Assembly: GCA_049999725.1 (NCBI GenBank)
Contig: JBNGIS010008289.1
Span: forward strand, 1 to 26,011
Source of the DNA: Haplomitrium mnioides
Lineage: Eukaryota; Marchantiophyta; Haplomitriopsida; Calobryales
Direction: 5' to 3'
Length of the DNA: 26,011 nucleotides
Translations under genes and position numbers: made by a program
In this document: positions 1 through 9,969 of the stretch, one piece after another
Position numbering within the stretch: the stretch's first letter is position 1
How the letters are laid out: each line of letters begins with the position of its first letter
Notes under the pieces: generated by a model
Seen by the model: only the letters and a program-made list of their open reading frames with translations
Told to the model about the DNA's origin: nothing
Database searches by the model: none

Positions 1-1127
1 AACATCTCAAAAGCTTTTTGAGCCTCCTCTCCCCATTGAAATACAACATTTTTTTGCAACAAATCGATAAGTGGAGCAGCTATCCAAGAGTAGTTTTCTA
101 TGAATCTTCTATAGTAACCTGTAGCTCCCAAAAACTCTCTCACTTCCGTTACTGTAGTAGGCCTTCTAACTTCCTTTATAATTTTCACTTTGTCCACATC
201 TATTGCGATGCCATCCTTGGAAACTCTATGTCCCAATAATAATCCTTCATTCATCCCAATAAAACTTTTCTCAGGGTGTAGTCCTAACTGACCCCACCTA
301 CATCTTTCAAAATTCTTTCTTAGATGACTAGGATGATCCTCCTTTGATCCATACACACAAAAGTCATCCAAAAATATTTCTATGAAATCCCTCAAATACG
401 GTTTAAAGATTTGTGTCATTGCTCTCTGAAAAGTGGCTGAGGTATTACACAACCCAAAAGGCATTACATTATAAGCATACGTCCCCCAATCTGTAGTGAA
501 GGTAGTTTTCGGTCTATCTTCAAGATGGATACTCACCTGGTTATAACCAGAGAGTCCATCTAGAAATGTATAACATTCCGCCCTTGCCACCTGGTCTAGG
601 ATAGCATCATTAAATGGTAAAGGATGAAAATCCTTTTTAGTGGCCTGATTTAATCTTCTAAAATCTTGGCACACTCTGATCTTCCTATTCTTCTTCATGA
701 CTATCACTATTGGCGACACCCATTCACTATAAGGTACTGCATAAATAAAGTTGGCAGCCAATAGTTTATCCAACTCTTCTTTAACTAGCAAAGAGTATTT
801 TGGGTTCAAGCGGTACTATCTCTGTTTGACCGGTACAACACCCTCCTCCAAATAAATCCTATGCTCACAAAGCTCCGCCGGTATTCCCGTTAGATCTTTG
901 TATGACCACGCAAACACATCTTGAAATTCTGCCAAAAGCGCTTTATAAACTTGTCTTTCTTCCTCATCTATTTCATTACAGAGAAATAACACCTTTTCAT
1001 AATCCCTTGGACTTACTTGTATCGCACTATATTGTTGTTCTCTTACCACATTATGCATCGTCATTTGCTCCATAATTAGCTCAGGTACTTTCTCCCCTTC
1101 ACCTGCAAATAATGCGAACATATCCAA
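1..1127 (-). pseudogene. Element A pol: reverse transcriptase domain, partial at window edge
   Basis: Reverse transcriptase of a Ty3/gypsy element, which would copy the element RNA into cDNA in cytoplasmic particles. The frame reads, in order, an acidic linker, the pre-RT segment with IYLEEGVVPVKQR, the palm entry SPIVIVMKKNRKIRVCQDF, the fingers motif TTDWGTYAYNVMPFGLCN, and the catalytic FLDD box (YxDD type) near 360-374, then LGHRVSKDGI and YYRRFI. It leaves the window at the start of the RNase H connection. The catalytic aspartates are intact. A single TAG at 816-818 interrupts it, and another at 1182-1184 lies just upstream in the same frame; both probably replaced CAG. No frameshift is seen. 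The frame is continuous with the protease upstream. Confidence 0.9.
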
Positions 1128-1361
1128 GTCGCCTCCTTTTCCATCACTACATAAACTCCATTTAATAAATTGTTCATGAGTCTAACCAGAAAAAGTAGGA
1201 TTACAAACAACCAGTTCCTCACAATACTCCTCCGTTAAATGAGCAATTGGTGCATCGTCCTCTTGTAACCACAATTGTGGATTCTGATCAGCTTCCTCAT
1301 CAGACTCTGAAATAGACCCGTCATATTCTCCAGACTACTATGAGGTATACTCCTCTACTGT

Positions 1362-1934
1362 CTAAGTTTCTCCTTGATATGGAGGTTCGCCCCATGATAG
1401 TGTTGCCTTGGGTTTAGTTCCAAACCGGATCTCTCTTTTTCCCCAATCTTCTACTACTTTGGCTTCATATAGCCAAGGCTGTCCCAATAATACCAGATAT
1501 GTTGACTTTGATTCAGGGTTTATGATTGTGTAATCTAAAACAAACTCTCTCCCTCCAATCATAGTCTTAACTCCCCTCAACACTCCTTCAAGAATCAGTC
1601 TTCTTTGATCTGCCAATCTTAACACTTGAGGTGTTTTATCCAGGTGACTGAATCCCAATGCTTCCATGGTTTCCAGCACCATAATATTTTTCCCTTATCC
1701 ACCATTGATTGGTACATTCGTTACATTACATCCGCTGATTTGAATTTCCACTTTTGGAACTCCATACTCTGGCACCTCCTCTTGAACAATTCCTGTTGGC
1801 AAAAACAACACAGGGATTGACACTTTAGGTAGTTTATACGTTCTCTTCTTTGCGCTAGTCAGCATCCTTAACTTTTTCCTCTGTAGTGTAGAAATTCTCA
1901 ATATTTGCCCCACTGTCACATTGGTTGGCATCCC
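1362..1934 (-). pseudogene. Element A pol: aspartic protease domain
   Basis: Retropepsin-like domain that would cleave the Gag-Pol polyprotein. After an N-terminal segment (PTNVTVGQILRIS) comes the region VTNVPINGG, where families of this type have a D-G-G-S-G active site. Here the catalytic Asp is Asn (codon at 1704-1706) and the Ser is a TAA (1695-1697). Downstream are ETMEALGFSHLDKTPQVLRL, the flap-side TMIGGREFVLDYTI and the family signature LLGQPWLYEAKVVEDWGK. It shares one frame with the RT, broken by stops at 1362-1364 and a tandem TAG pair at 1335-1340. Loss of both active-site residues makes it inactive. A TAA also lies just upstream at 1935-1937. Confidence 0.85.
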
Positions 1935-1971
1935 TTATACATCCAAAGCCACATTATAATCCAAATCTAAT

Positions 1972-2963
1972 TCATCCACTTTTACTCCTTCGAAAGATTA
2001 AGCTAGATCCATCTTTCCTATCTGGATCTTTCCTCATTCTCTCTTCTTCCCTTTCTCTCTGCTTTTCCAGTCTATTTTCATGGTCCCTCTTCTCTTGAAG
2101 TTCTTTCTGCAACTCTCTAGAGACCTCCTTTGAAATATCCTGAAAATACTTAGGACCATTCCTATTGTACTCAGGATCCTTCTTTTCTTCTACTACTACC
2201 TTAGGGTTTCCTCTAACTACTTCACCCCCACTTTGTTTCTTCTTTTCTTTGCTCTTACTCCTAGTTTTCACTCTGAACAAGGGAATTTCCACTTCTGGTT
2301 CCTCCATTAGCATCCTCACCTTTGGTTCAGGTGCTGGTGGTTCTGCATACTTTACCATCATCTTTGTCGCAGGAGGAGCTGGACATTCTGCTTCTGTATG
2401 TCCAGATTTCTTACAATTCCCATATAACGGTATATATCTCACTGGCCTCCTTGCATGAGGGCAGGCATTAGCGTAATGGTCCAATGCTCCACATCATCTT
2501 TGGATCTCCCTTTGAAGATCTGGTATTTCAGCTTCGTTCGATAACCTCCTACAAGAACTTGTTATGCCATAGCTTATACCACAGGAAATAGAGTCACAGG
2601 TGTCACCACTGTTCTCAAAACAACACTTGGTTGTAAAGCTCCACTGCCTTTAATACTAACAGGTGTGGCTAAATTCCTAGAAGAAGAAGAAGAAGAAGTA
2701 GAAGTAAAAGAAGGTAGATTTAACTTTGAGAATGATGTTAACCCAATAATTCCTCCAGGAGCAGTAATATCTATCCACTGAAACTAAGCTAATGGCAACT
2801 AAGGCCTAGAAGGTTGAGCTCCCCCCTTTGTAGGTTCCTTTCTACTACCTGTAGCTTTCACTTCTATAGACTTCAATTTAGACTCCTCCCGTATCTCCAG
2901 TCTTTCTTCTCTCTCTTTTCTCTGTCTCTCTTTATCCTCTTCTATGATTTCAAGCATTAACAT
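1972..2963 (-). pseudogene. Element A gag remnant with zinc knuckles
   Basis: Nucleocapsid end of Gag. The best-kept part has DHYANACPHARRP, the end of one CCHC knuckle, and then YGNCKKSGHTEAECP, a second knuckle whose first Cys is now Tyr. A Lys/Glu/Arg-rich coiled segment (ELQKELQEKRDHENRLEKQ) leads towards the protease, which is in another frame. The N-terminal part (start ATG at 2961-2963) holds a charged stretch rich in KERQRKEREERL and a Ser-rich stretch encoded by an AGA repeat. The fragment KGRSKDDVEHW, typical of the front of the capsid domain, abuts the first knuckle directly, so most of the capsid core seems to be missing. Several stops are present. Confidence 0.7.
2680..2699 (+). 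repeat. AGA trinucleotide microsatellite
   Basis: About six to seven copies of AGA. It lies in the N-terminal gag remnant of element A and reads as a run of Ser codons on the minus strand, so it may be an expanded part of the original reading frame. Confidence 0.8.
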
Positions 2964-3105
2964 CTTCTTTTGCTAACTTCCAAAAAAAAAAAAAACTTCC
3001 ACAACAGAATGTTAAGAACAGAATTTAATAGTGGCGAGTAAAACAGGTCCCCAACATTACTCATGATACTATACCCACTTCTAAGAGCAAATACTAGAAA
3101 TTAGA

Positions 3106-3123
3106 TCCTCGGCAATGGCGCCA
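3106..3123 (-). promoter_or_regulatory. Element A primer binding site, tRNA-Asp type
   Basis: The minus strand reads TGGCGCCATTGCCGAGGA. Plant gypsy elements of the Athila/Tat group commonly use TGGCGCCGTTGCCGGGGA, complementary to the 3' end of tRNA-Asp; 16 of 18 bases agree. It sits between the long non-coding LTR-like region and the gag remnant, where first-strand cDNA synthesis would be primed. Confidence 0.8.
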
Positions 3124-3135
3124 AGAAATCTCACA

Positions 3136-5737
3136 TGTCGTAGCACATCAGTGGCACTCCAACCCCGAGATCAAACCACGCAAGATCTATATAGAAATCT
3201 GCTCTTAATTCACTTTTACCAGCTTTCCAGATTCTTTAAAGAGTTCTAAAACTGCACTCTATCAGCTCAAAGATGGATCTCTTTCCACTCTAAGTTTGAC
3301 CACCTTTTTTCCAAAAACCATACACACAAACCACTTCTACTACTCATTATAAAAGAACAAAAGCCAAGAATTACTCAAAGTGTATGACTGACATTTCTAA
3401 GAAAAGAAAGCTGGTGTACAGGCTGATTTTAAACTTGAGCTGAATCAGAGAAATTCCCAAACAACTAGTTACCCAACTTGCTTGAAACTCTCAAACCAAC
3501 ACTCTCAAGTGCCTACCTTCATTACAACACCTCACTTGCCTCAAACTAGATACTCAAGCCACTCCAACCCAATATATCCCAGAGCTTGATGCTGAGAACT
3601 CGGCTATGGAACAACCCTTCTGATCTCACATCCACTTGTTGTTACTCCAACCACCCACTACTCTGTTTGCTTGTGAAATGCCCACCTATTCCATAGGCAC
3701 ACACAAATCTTGAGCACTCCTTACTCTACTGCAACCCACCAACCAGTATCCACTAACTAGAGAATCACAAAAGGTTCTCTCCTTAAGAATTTAACAAATA
3801 TAGAACATAATTGAACTTAAAGCAGAATTGATTTGCCACTGAACCTCCTACAAATCACAGTTTAGAACTCAAAACCCAGACCCACCAGCAAAACACACTC
3901 AAGCACCCCCTAACATGCACTTTTCTAATGTAATCTAATTGATTTCTTCAATTGCAAACCTGCAAAACATCCACCAACCAAATCTAACTCCAAATCCTTA
4001 TTCCTTCATCAAATTGCTCCTCATGAATTTGCAATCAACAACATGAGCAAGGGACCTCACAGACACGAATCTCATAATCTTTACTTGAAGCACACATGTA
4101 CAATGAGACAATCAGCAGAACAGGAACTCACCAACAGGCTTGTTCCCCTGGTCCTGCTCAACTGACAATAACAGTCCTAACAGTTCCAAATCAACTAACT
4201 TACTTCTCTACACACTTTCTTTTTCACATTAAGTTTCCAATAAGAACTAACAACTCACAGGTTGTTCTTAAGCTAAATAACATGCTTTCACTAACTTAAA
4301 CTAAATCTGCTTGCCAAAAGAACTAATTAGTAGCAATTGTTCTTATGTTAATTTTTGAACTTTTGCTAACTCATCCATTTTGTCTCCCTTCAATTTCAAA
4401 CTTTTCGAATTCCTCCAAGTAGTTGTTTCACCCTTTTGAACTTTCGAACTTTCAGTTCGACTTCCACACTGAAACCACGATAAATCACCGATTCGTCATT
4501 CAAACTTCTCTCATCGCTCGTCTTTTCCGCAACAATCCTTGTCATGCAAAACATCGATAAGTCACTATTTCATCCATCACCGTTTTGCTTCATCGCTATT
4601 TTGCCAATCACCAGCCCGTTGACCTATTTAACCTTCCTAACTAGAGCTCCCCACTTCGGAACCCCACACGGAACCAACTTACTCGGGGACTCCACTTAGA
4701 ATCCCCACACTGACACTCAACAAAACCCCCTTAACCGGGGTATCCCTCCACGGAAGACGGAACGGAACCCCCTTATTGGGGTTCCCTACTTAGGAAGGCG
4801 AGTTTTCAACATCTTCTTCGGACCACAGACCCTTCTCGGACCCTCATTTTGCTCGCTTTCAACTCTTACTTATTCCTTTAAAAAATTTAATTCCACCCTG
4901 ATTGCACAACAGCTCGTTCGATTTCCACCTCGCTGTAGACTTTCAATTCAATTCCTTTGCAATACAATTTCTCCTTTTGCAGCTGATTACTTTTTGCATG
5001 AGCATTTCCGCACCAAGCACTCAAGCAGATCTATTCACAACATCACCTCAATTCTCCATAGATCAATTTCCCCAAGCACCTTCGTTCATCATCAGAGAAC
5101 TCTGTGTCACAGAACCATTTCTGTTAAAAAATTCGTTGAACATTCCTTCTCAAGAATTCGCTTCGCAGATTTATTCCTTAAATTTTATCACAACATTCGA
5201 TTTCTTCAGAGGCCTTTAACATAGGTCAATCCTACCTTTCATTCCATGGCATTTCTCAGACCAATGCACTCGCATCAGACTTCCGCGCAACATAATGCTT
5301 CCTCATACTCTCCAGCGCTAGGCCGATTGCTCACTTTCTTCAATTAGCATAGAGCTTCTCAAGCAGAACTTCTTTGCAGGAGGGCCTTCAGATCTTACTC
5401 GGGTATCTAGCTCCTTTTGAAATTTAATCTATTCTCAATCCGAAGAGAAATTCCACCATTCCTACGAATCTACACCGCGGAGCACTTGCAAATCTCCCTC
5501 AATGCGGATACCAATCGTGATCCAAGCACTTTTTTTCCATTGCAGTTAATCATAACAGGTGGCCTTCCCCAGTCACCTCTAGATATCCCATAAGTCTTCT
5601 CACATAACTTAGAAGCACTATAAAAGCAATTTACACTTACTTCCTTTCGAGAGGCCGCCTCACAAGGGTGTAAGGCCACCGCTTTATTCTTCCTGCCCCT
5701 GGACGGACCTAGTTCAGGGCACCAACTTCCTTCGACA
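3136..5737 (-). repeat. Element A putative 5' LTR (about 2.6 kb)
   Basis: This region lies directly upstream of the primer binding site in element orientation and has no convincing coding sequence, as expected for a long Athila-type LTR. The proposed ends are TGTCG... and ...CGACA, a TG/CA pair with a 5-bp inverted match, but the inner end is about 12 bases from the primer site, more than usual. The partner LTR is outside the window, so the outer boundary cannot be checked here. Inside is a GC-rich block (about 4620-4830) with hairpins. Short ORFs in it look like chance. Confidence 0.5.
4725..4785. repeat. GC hairpin cluster inside the element A LTR
   Basis: GGAACCCC (4764-4771) pairs perfectly with GGGGTTCC (4778-4785) around a six-base loop. 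Just upstream CCCC...GGGG around TTAACC (ending 4740) forms a second, smaller stem. GGAACCCC-like words also recur near 4668-4676. In an otherwise AT-rich LTR this is a local GC island. Confidence 0.7.
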
Positions 5738-6013
5738 CAATTCCACTAGCTCCTGGACAGGTTGTCCATCAACACATATAACAAGAATAGATAGATAGGT
5801 AGATAGAGGTTAGCTGGCCCTCAACAATTAGATTAGTTTTACAAAAAAAAATATTTTTTTTCACTGAGAAAAGACCAACTGCCTCATCACATAGCCCTCT
5901 CTCCTTTTCCACTTTACCAAAATGTTCCTATGATTCTTACATTTTACAATTTTACACTTAAAACTGAAGCTTTACCATTTCCTTCTCACTCCATCGTACA
6001 GAAGAGAAGTCCT
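5738..6013. other. Unassigned spacer between elements A and B
   Basis: No coding signal is seen. It contains a short imperfect GATA-type repeat (about 5787-5808) and an A-run/T-run pair (about 5840-5861). It may hold the truncation junction where element B lost its 3' end. Confidence 0.4.
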
Positions 6014-6330
6014 TCAAGCCGTTTCTGACCTTCTGTCAGGAACTATCGCTCTCACAATAAACCCAAGAGATGTGGTTGGAAGCAAAGTGAAATCCAAATT
6101 TACATTTTTCCAATGAGTTGTAAGAATTGATAGTGGTTGAAGAAGACCACCTTGTTTTTTATTTCAAGCCTTGCTTTGTTGACAATTTTCACAAAAACAA
6201 ACAAAGCCACAAACATCTTGAGCTAGATTTAGCCACCACCAAGTGCATTGAAGAAACTCTATAGTCTTGTCTATTCCAAGATGCTAAAAGATTGGAATAT
6301 CATTTGCTTCTTGTAAGTGGGCCATTCAAA
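6014..6330 (-). pseudogene. Element B integrase: H2C2 zinc domain and start of core
   Basis: Integrase N-terminal domain, which binds zinc and the cDNA ends. The minus strand reads HLGIDKTIEFLQCTWWWLNL, then FCENCQQSKA, which together give the HHCC pattern seen before gypsy integrase cores. A second stretch, starting at 6112, reads WKNVNLDFTLLPTTSLGF, matching the family pattern W..+.+DF...LP that holds the first catalytic Asp. It ends in a stop at 6014-6016 and the remaining catalytic residues are absent. A stop separates the zinc domain from the core. Confidence 0.75.
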
Positions 6331-6509
6331 GAGCATCATCTTGTGAAACATATATTTGATGGTCTTAATAGAGAATACCATTTTGAATGGAAAATGTATG
6401 ATGCTCACTATTTTTGACCACCATATGTGCTCTAACAAGATTAAATAAGACATCTTTTTGCATCTTTTATCGAAAGTCGTTACTTGTTGTTTCATTAAAA
6501 TGTAACATA

Positions 6510-6920
6510 CTAGCATTTGCAACCTCTAGTGTATTTAGTCAATGATCTGCTCTTCATGACAATATAAATGGTGTGGAGCTTTCTCGGCTTGTACTCCAAC
6601 TTAATATCAAGGAGATCTAGCTGATCTTCCAATCGATGATGTCGACTTGTCATATTTTCCAAGTGGATCACTTGTAACAATGGTTTGTGATCTGTGTGCA
6701 TAAGTACAGTTCTTCCCATAAGATATTGTCTCCACACCTTGATGTTATAAACCATTGTCAATCTCTTGCAAATTAATTTCTCTCCACCGTATTTAATCGG
6801 CGTAACATGAAGACAATTTGATGAAGTTCATCCTCAAACTCTTGTTGTAAAACTTCTCCAATATCAAAATTAAAAGCATCAAAATCACTATACAACGTGT
6901 CTTTGGATCATGTGGTTGTA
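6510..6920 (-). pseudogene. Element B RNase H domain
   Basis: RNase H would degrade the RNA strand of the hybrid during reverse transcription. Seen are FDAFNFDIGEVLQQ (family: D.S..aiGavL.Q), a RRLNTVERN segment, KVWRQYLMGRTVLMHTDHKPLL with the conserved HTDHK, and RHHRLEDQLDLLDIKLEYKP, which matches the usual R..RW...L..f.f.i.y+pG. It lies between RT and the integrase zinc domain. Stops and frame changes break it several times. Confidence 0.8.
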
Positions 6921-7089
6921 GAATATGACAAGAAGAAACTGCATACTTGAGCTATTGAAATGCCTCTTGCTATTTGGTTGTTCATTAAAACTTTGCTCCT
7001 TGCCTAGTAAATCCATAAGCGATGTAGTAATATGACCATAGTAATAGATGAATTTTCAATAAAAACTTGCCAATTCATTAAAAGCTCAA

Positions 7090-7715
7090 ACATCCTTTGC
7101 ATTATTTGGTGTTGGCTACTCTATAATAGCCTTAACTTTCTCTTCCTCTATATTAATACCATTTGTAGACACTTTATGTCCTAGGTGAGTTACCTCTTGC
7201 TTCAAAAACTCACACTTAGACTTCTTGCAATAAAACTTCCAATTGTGTAGTCTTTGCAGTACTTCTTTGATATGAGCACGATGCTCAACTTCACTTTTAC
7301 TAAAGATAATGACATTGTCCAAGAACAATAACATTGACTTATTACATAACCTATCAAAAACTTGATGCATTTGATCTATGAATATCAATGGAGTAGTAGT
7401 AAGGAAAAATATAAGAACCTTCCACTCAAAATGCCCATACTTTGTGCAAAAAGCTGACTTTGGCATATCACTTGGCTTGATAGAAATTTGCCAATAGTCA
7501 CTTTGAATATCCAACTTAGAAAATAATCTTGCACACTCAATTGATCCAACAAATCATCAATACGAAGTAGATTATGGGCATTCTTCACTGTTTGATTGTT
7601 GAAGCCTCGATAATCTATACAAAAACAAAATCCACCACATTTTTTAGGTACAAGGAATACCGGAGCTCCCCAAAGCAAAGTACTATATTGAATGAAATCC
7701 TTTTCTAGAAGATAT
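7090..7715 (-). pseudogene. Element B reverse transcriptase domain
   Basis: Two overlapping minus-strand frames together cover a gypsy RT: LLWGAPVFLVPKKCGGFCFC and IDYRGFNNQTVKNAH (fingers), then DIQSDYWQISIKPSDMPKSA and FCTKYGHFEWKV (palm), and LFLDNVIIFSKS, where the catalytic box is FLDN, so one of the two aspartates is lost. The C-terminal part reads HLGHKVSTNGI. A frameshift near 7500 joins the frames. The N-terminal side is cut at 7720 by the solo LTR. Confidence 0.85.
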
Positions 7716-7720
7716 GTCAA
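7716..7720. repeat. Target site duplication GTCAA, left copy
   Basis: GTCAA directly before the TG of the inserted solo LTR; the same five bases follow the LTR at 8083-8087. Confidence 0.75.
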
Positions 7721-8082
7721 TGTAAAAGAACTTAATAACCAATTCCAAATGAGTAAGAACTCATAGTGAACTCTAATAAATTTCTTCAACCAAATCCCAA
7801 TAAGACAAGGAAAAGCCAAGCAACCAAAGAATCCAAGTGATTTGAGAGGAACTACAGAATGAGAAGTAGAGCTATAAAGCCCGTCTATTTATACAAAAGA
7901 AGAAGGTGTCATCACTCTTTCTTCATTTACAAGTCACTTTTAATTGCAACCTTAAAAGCTCTAAAAGTAACTTTGAAGGCAAGTAGTCTTATCTCAATTC
8001 AACACTAAGTGACACTCTACCACTTCCTTCACTTCTCTATATTTTCTTATAAATAGCACAACATCATGCTTGTACTATTATA
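7721..8082 (-). mobile_element. Solo LTR (362 bp) inserted in element B
   Basis: The plus strand begins TGTAAAAGAAC and ends GTACTATTATA (a decayed ...ACA), flanked by the 5-bp repeat GTCAA. Removing it and one GTCAA restores alignment with element C, which has an uninterrupted version of this site. Most of it recurs at 9439-9969. A TATA box, TATAAATAG on the minus strand (complement of 7885-7893), lies about 190 bp from the minus-strand 5' end, so I orient the LTR on the minus strand. A second TATAAATAG on the plus strand (about 8049-8057) makes the orientation less than certain. No internal domain is attached, as expected after LTR-LTR recombination. Confidence 0.8.
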
Positions 8083-8087
8083 GTCAA
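8083..8087. repeat. Target site duplication GTCAA, right copy
   Basis: Repeats the five bases that precede the solo LTR. Confidence 0.75.
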
Positions 8088-8780
8088 GGTCTTTCAAAGC
8101 TTCTCTAATTCTTGTGGTGATAACCGATATATAGGTCAATCATATGGAGTACTTCATAATATCAACTCAATTGGAAAGGGCATTCCTCAATCAGATGGTA
8201 ACCCATTTGGTATATCCTCCAAAAATACATCTGCAAACTCCTTTAAAATATCATCTATCATTAGGATAGACGCAAATTTTCCTCCCTCCTTACTCAAGTC
8301 TATGATAGGCTTAATCCAAATAGCAAAGACATGCAACTCTTGCTCCACTCAATTAATATGCTGAACTGATTTAGAATTCTTCACCAACAATATCGAACAC
8401 CTCAAAAAAAATTCTTGTCTTGTAAAGTAACTTGAATTTGTCATTTTACCCACTCAAATTGAGCGGATTGATCTACAAGCTAAGGCAACTATAAAATAAT
8501 GTCACATTATACAAGTGCAAGAACAAATTGCATAGATTATACACACTCAATTCTAATCCTTAGAAAGAATGGCTTTTGAGAACATCATGCTTTTGGCTAT
8601 CGGCCATAGTCACAACAATCCCTTTGATGGGCATAAATTTTTCTTCAATTATCCTAGCAAAACATAGTGACATAAGATTTTCAGAACTCTTGCTATCCAC
8701 CAGCATTCTACAAGAGTGTTCTTTAATCATACCATCAAGACGGAACAAGGTACTTTGAATTGTTGTCAAGATTCTAATTC
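8088..8780 (-). pseudogene. Element B protease and PR-RT linker
   Basis: The clearest part (about 8560-8769) reads HSCRMLVDSKSSENLMSLCFA on the minus strand, fitting the retropepsin pattern LVDSGST.NFIS with the Gly of the active site changed to Lys, followed by MPIKGIVVTMADSQK (family: ...v.vadG..). The remainder to the solo LTR is the linker to RT, with several stops. The whole stretch aligns with element C, which confirms that it is old element sequence and not host DNA. Confidence 0.75.
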
Positions 8781-8799
8781 CATTAGAGCTTGTGAAGTT

Positions 8800-9438
8800 C
8801 TAAGTATGTCGTTTGAATAGTTGAGAACGTAACCTAGCTTCTATAGCAGCAAGTAATGAGTCATGCTGCTCTGCCATATGCATTGCTTCTTTTAATTTAG
8901 TAGGCTCTCTTATTGTAACTTCCATTCTCGTGCGAGGCTTCAATCCCCAAACAAAGTGGTCTAGTGCTTTTTCTTCTCTTATATTAGGAATTGCATAATT
9001 ACATCTTTAAAATATGTGACATAACTTCTCATTGTACTAAGTTGCTTCAATTCATCCAATCGATCTCTTACTACTTTTGAAGCATTTACAACCTTAAATC
9101 TTGAAATCACCGCTTCTTTGAATTCACACCAAGAAACAATAAGAGCAACAAATTCACGTTGTGCTTGTTTTATTTGATATCTCCATCAAGTCTTTGCAAC
9201 TCATTCTAATTGACTTGCCACAAATATAATTCGTCGACCATCTTCTCTAATGTTTGTGGTTTCAAAATATTGCTCATAATAGAATATAAAGTTCTCAGAT
9301 GCACTACAAATCATCTTCCCATTATATGCTTTTGGCGTTAGAAATTTCCTATAACTCTCTTCCTCTCAAAAATTTGCTCTTTCTTTCATTCTTACTTCCA
9401 AAAGACGTGAAAGATGTTCAGGTCGTTGTTGCATTATT
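8800..9438 (-). pseudogene. Element B gag (Retrotrans_gag type)
   Basis: Capsid domain that would form the particle. On the minus strand the central part reads REFVALIVSWCEFKEAVISR and then DRLDELKQLSTMRSYVTYF, the usual W..F...f......+..L..L.Q..sv..Y...F pattern of plant gypsy gag. The N-terminal segment begins near MQQRPEHLSRLLEVRMKERA at about 9433. Stops interrupt it throughout. The start touches the second LTR copy with no visible primer binding site in between, so either that LTR landed in the gag leader or the leader is lost. Confidence 0.75.
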
Positions 9439-9969
9439 TGAACCACCACTTCTTACTCCAAATGAGTAAGAACTTATATTGAACTCCAATAGATCTCTTC
9501 AACCAAATGGCAATAAGGCAAGCAAAGCCACTACAAGATAACTTTAATAGAGTTACACAACTCAAAGCCCAAGCTAAGACCAAGAATGCAAGCAAAAGCC
9601 AAGCAACCAAAGAACCCAAATGATTTGAGAGAAACTTCAGAATGAAGAGTTAGGCTATGAAGCCCTTCTATTTATACAATAGAGAATAAGGTGTCGTCCC
9701 TCTCCTTTTATTTATAAGTCACTTCCAATTTCAACCCTTAAAGTGATCACTTGCAAGTCACTTTCGATTTCAACCCTAAAAGTGAACTTATCTTACTTCT
9801 CTAAAAGTAGCCTCAAAAGCAAGTAATCTTATCTCATTTCAACTCTAAAAGTAACTTCAAAAGCAAGTAAACTTCAAATGATTTCAACCCTAAAAGTGTT
9901 CCTCTGCCACTTCTTTCACTCCTCTCTATTTTCTTATAAATAGCACAACAATATACTTGTACTATTACA
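9439..9969 (-). repeat. Second copy of the short LTR, expanded (531 bp)
   Basis: Shares with the solo LTR the blocks TCCAAATGAGTAAGAACT, AAGCCAAGCAACCAAAGAA, CTATTTATACAA and TTCTTATAAATAGCACAACA, and ends CTTGTACTATTACA. It is longer because of an extra stretch near 9510-9595 and because sentences like TTTCAACCCTAAAAGTG are repeated about three times around 9720-9900. Lying right upstream of gag B in element orientation it could be that element's 5' LTR, but no primer binding site or target duplication is visible. Confidence 0.65.

Larger units (their letters stand above)
1..5737 (-). mobile_element. Element A: Athila/Tat-like Ty3/gypsy LTR retrotransposon, 5' part
   Basis: Read on the minus strand the parts come in the order of a Ty3/gypsy retrotransposon: long putative LTR, primer binding site, gag remnant, aspartic protease, reverse transcriptase. 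The rest of pol and the 3' LTR lie beyond the left edge. The protease and RT sequences and the tRNA-Asp-type primer site point to the Athila/Tat side of gypsy, whose members often have LTRs of several kilobases. The left part of the copy is much better preserved than the other elements here: 1.9 kb of PR-RT keeps a single frame with only point-mutation stops. The outer LTR end is an inference from TG...CA termini. Confidence 0.8.
6014..9438 (-). mobile_element. Element B: old Ty3/gypsy retrotransposon, 3'-truncated
   Basis: Minus-strand order is gag, protease, RT, RNase H, integrase zinc domain, start of integrase core: the standard Ty3/gypsy order. It has many stops and frameshifts and is clearly older than element A. 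A solo LTR interrupts it between protease and RT. It ends within the integrase core near 6014, and no 3' LTR is found before element A. The domain wording (LLWGAPVFLVPKK, HTDHKPLLQ) resembles chromovirus-type gypsy, but the clade cannot be fixed from such a decayed copy. Confidence 0.85.

Noticed and set aside
4902-5224. Two overlapping plus-strand ORFs
   Set aside because: They overlap in different frames, are rich in Phe, Ser and Thr with no motif, and lie in the putative LTR of element A.
5470-5679. Minus-strand ORF of 69 codons near the outer LTR end
   Set aside because: No family resemblance and no neighbouring coding signal; likely chance within the LTR.
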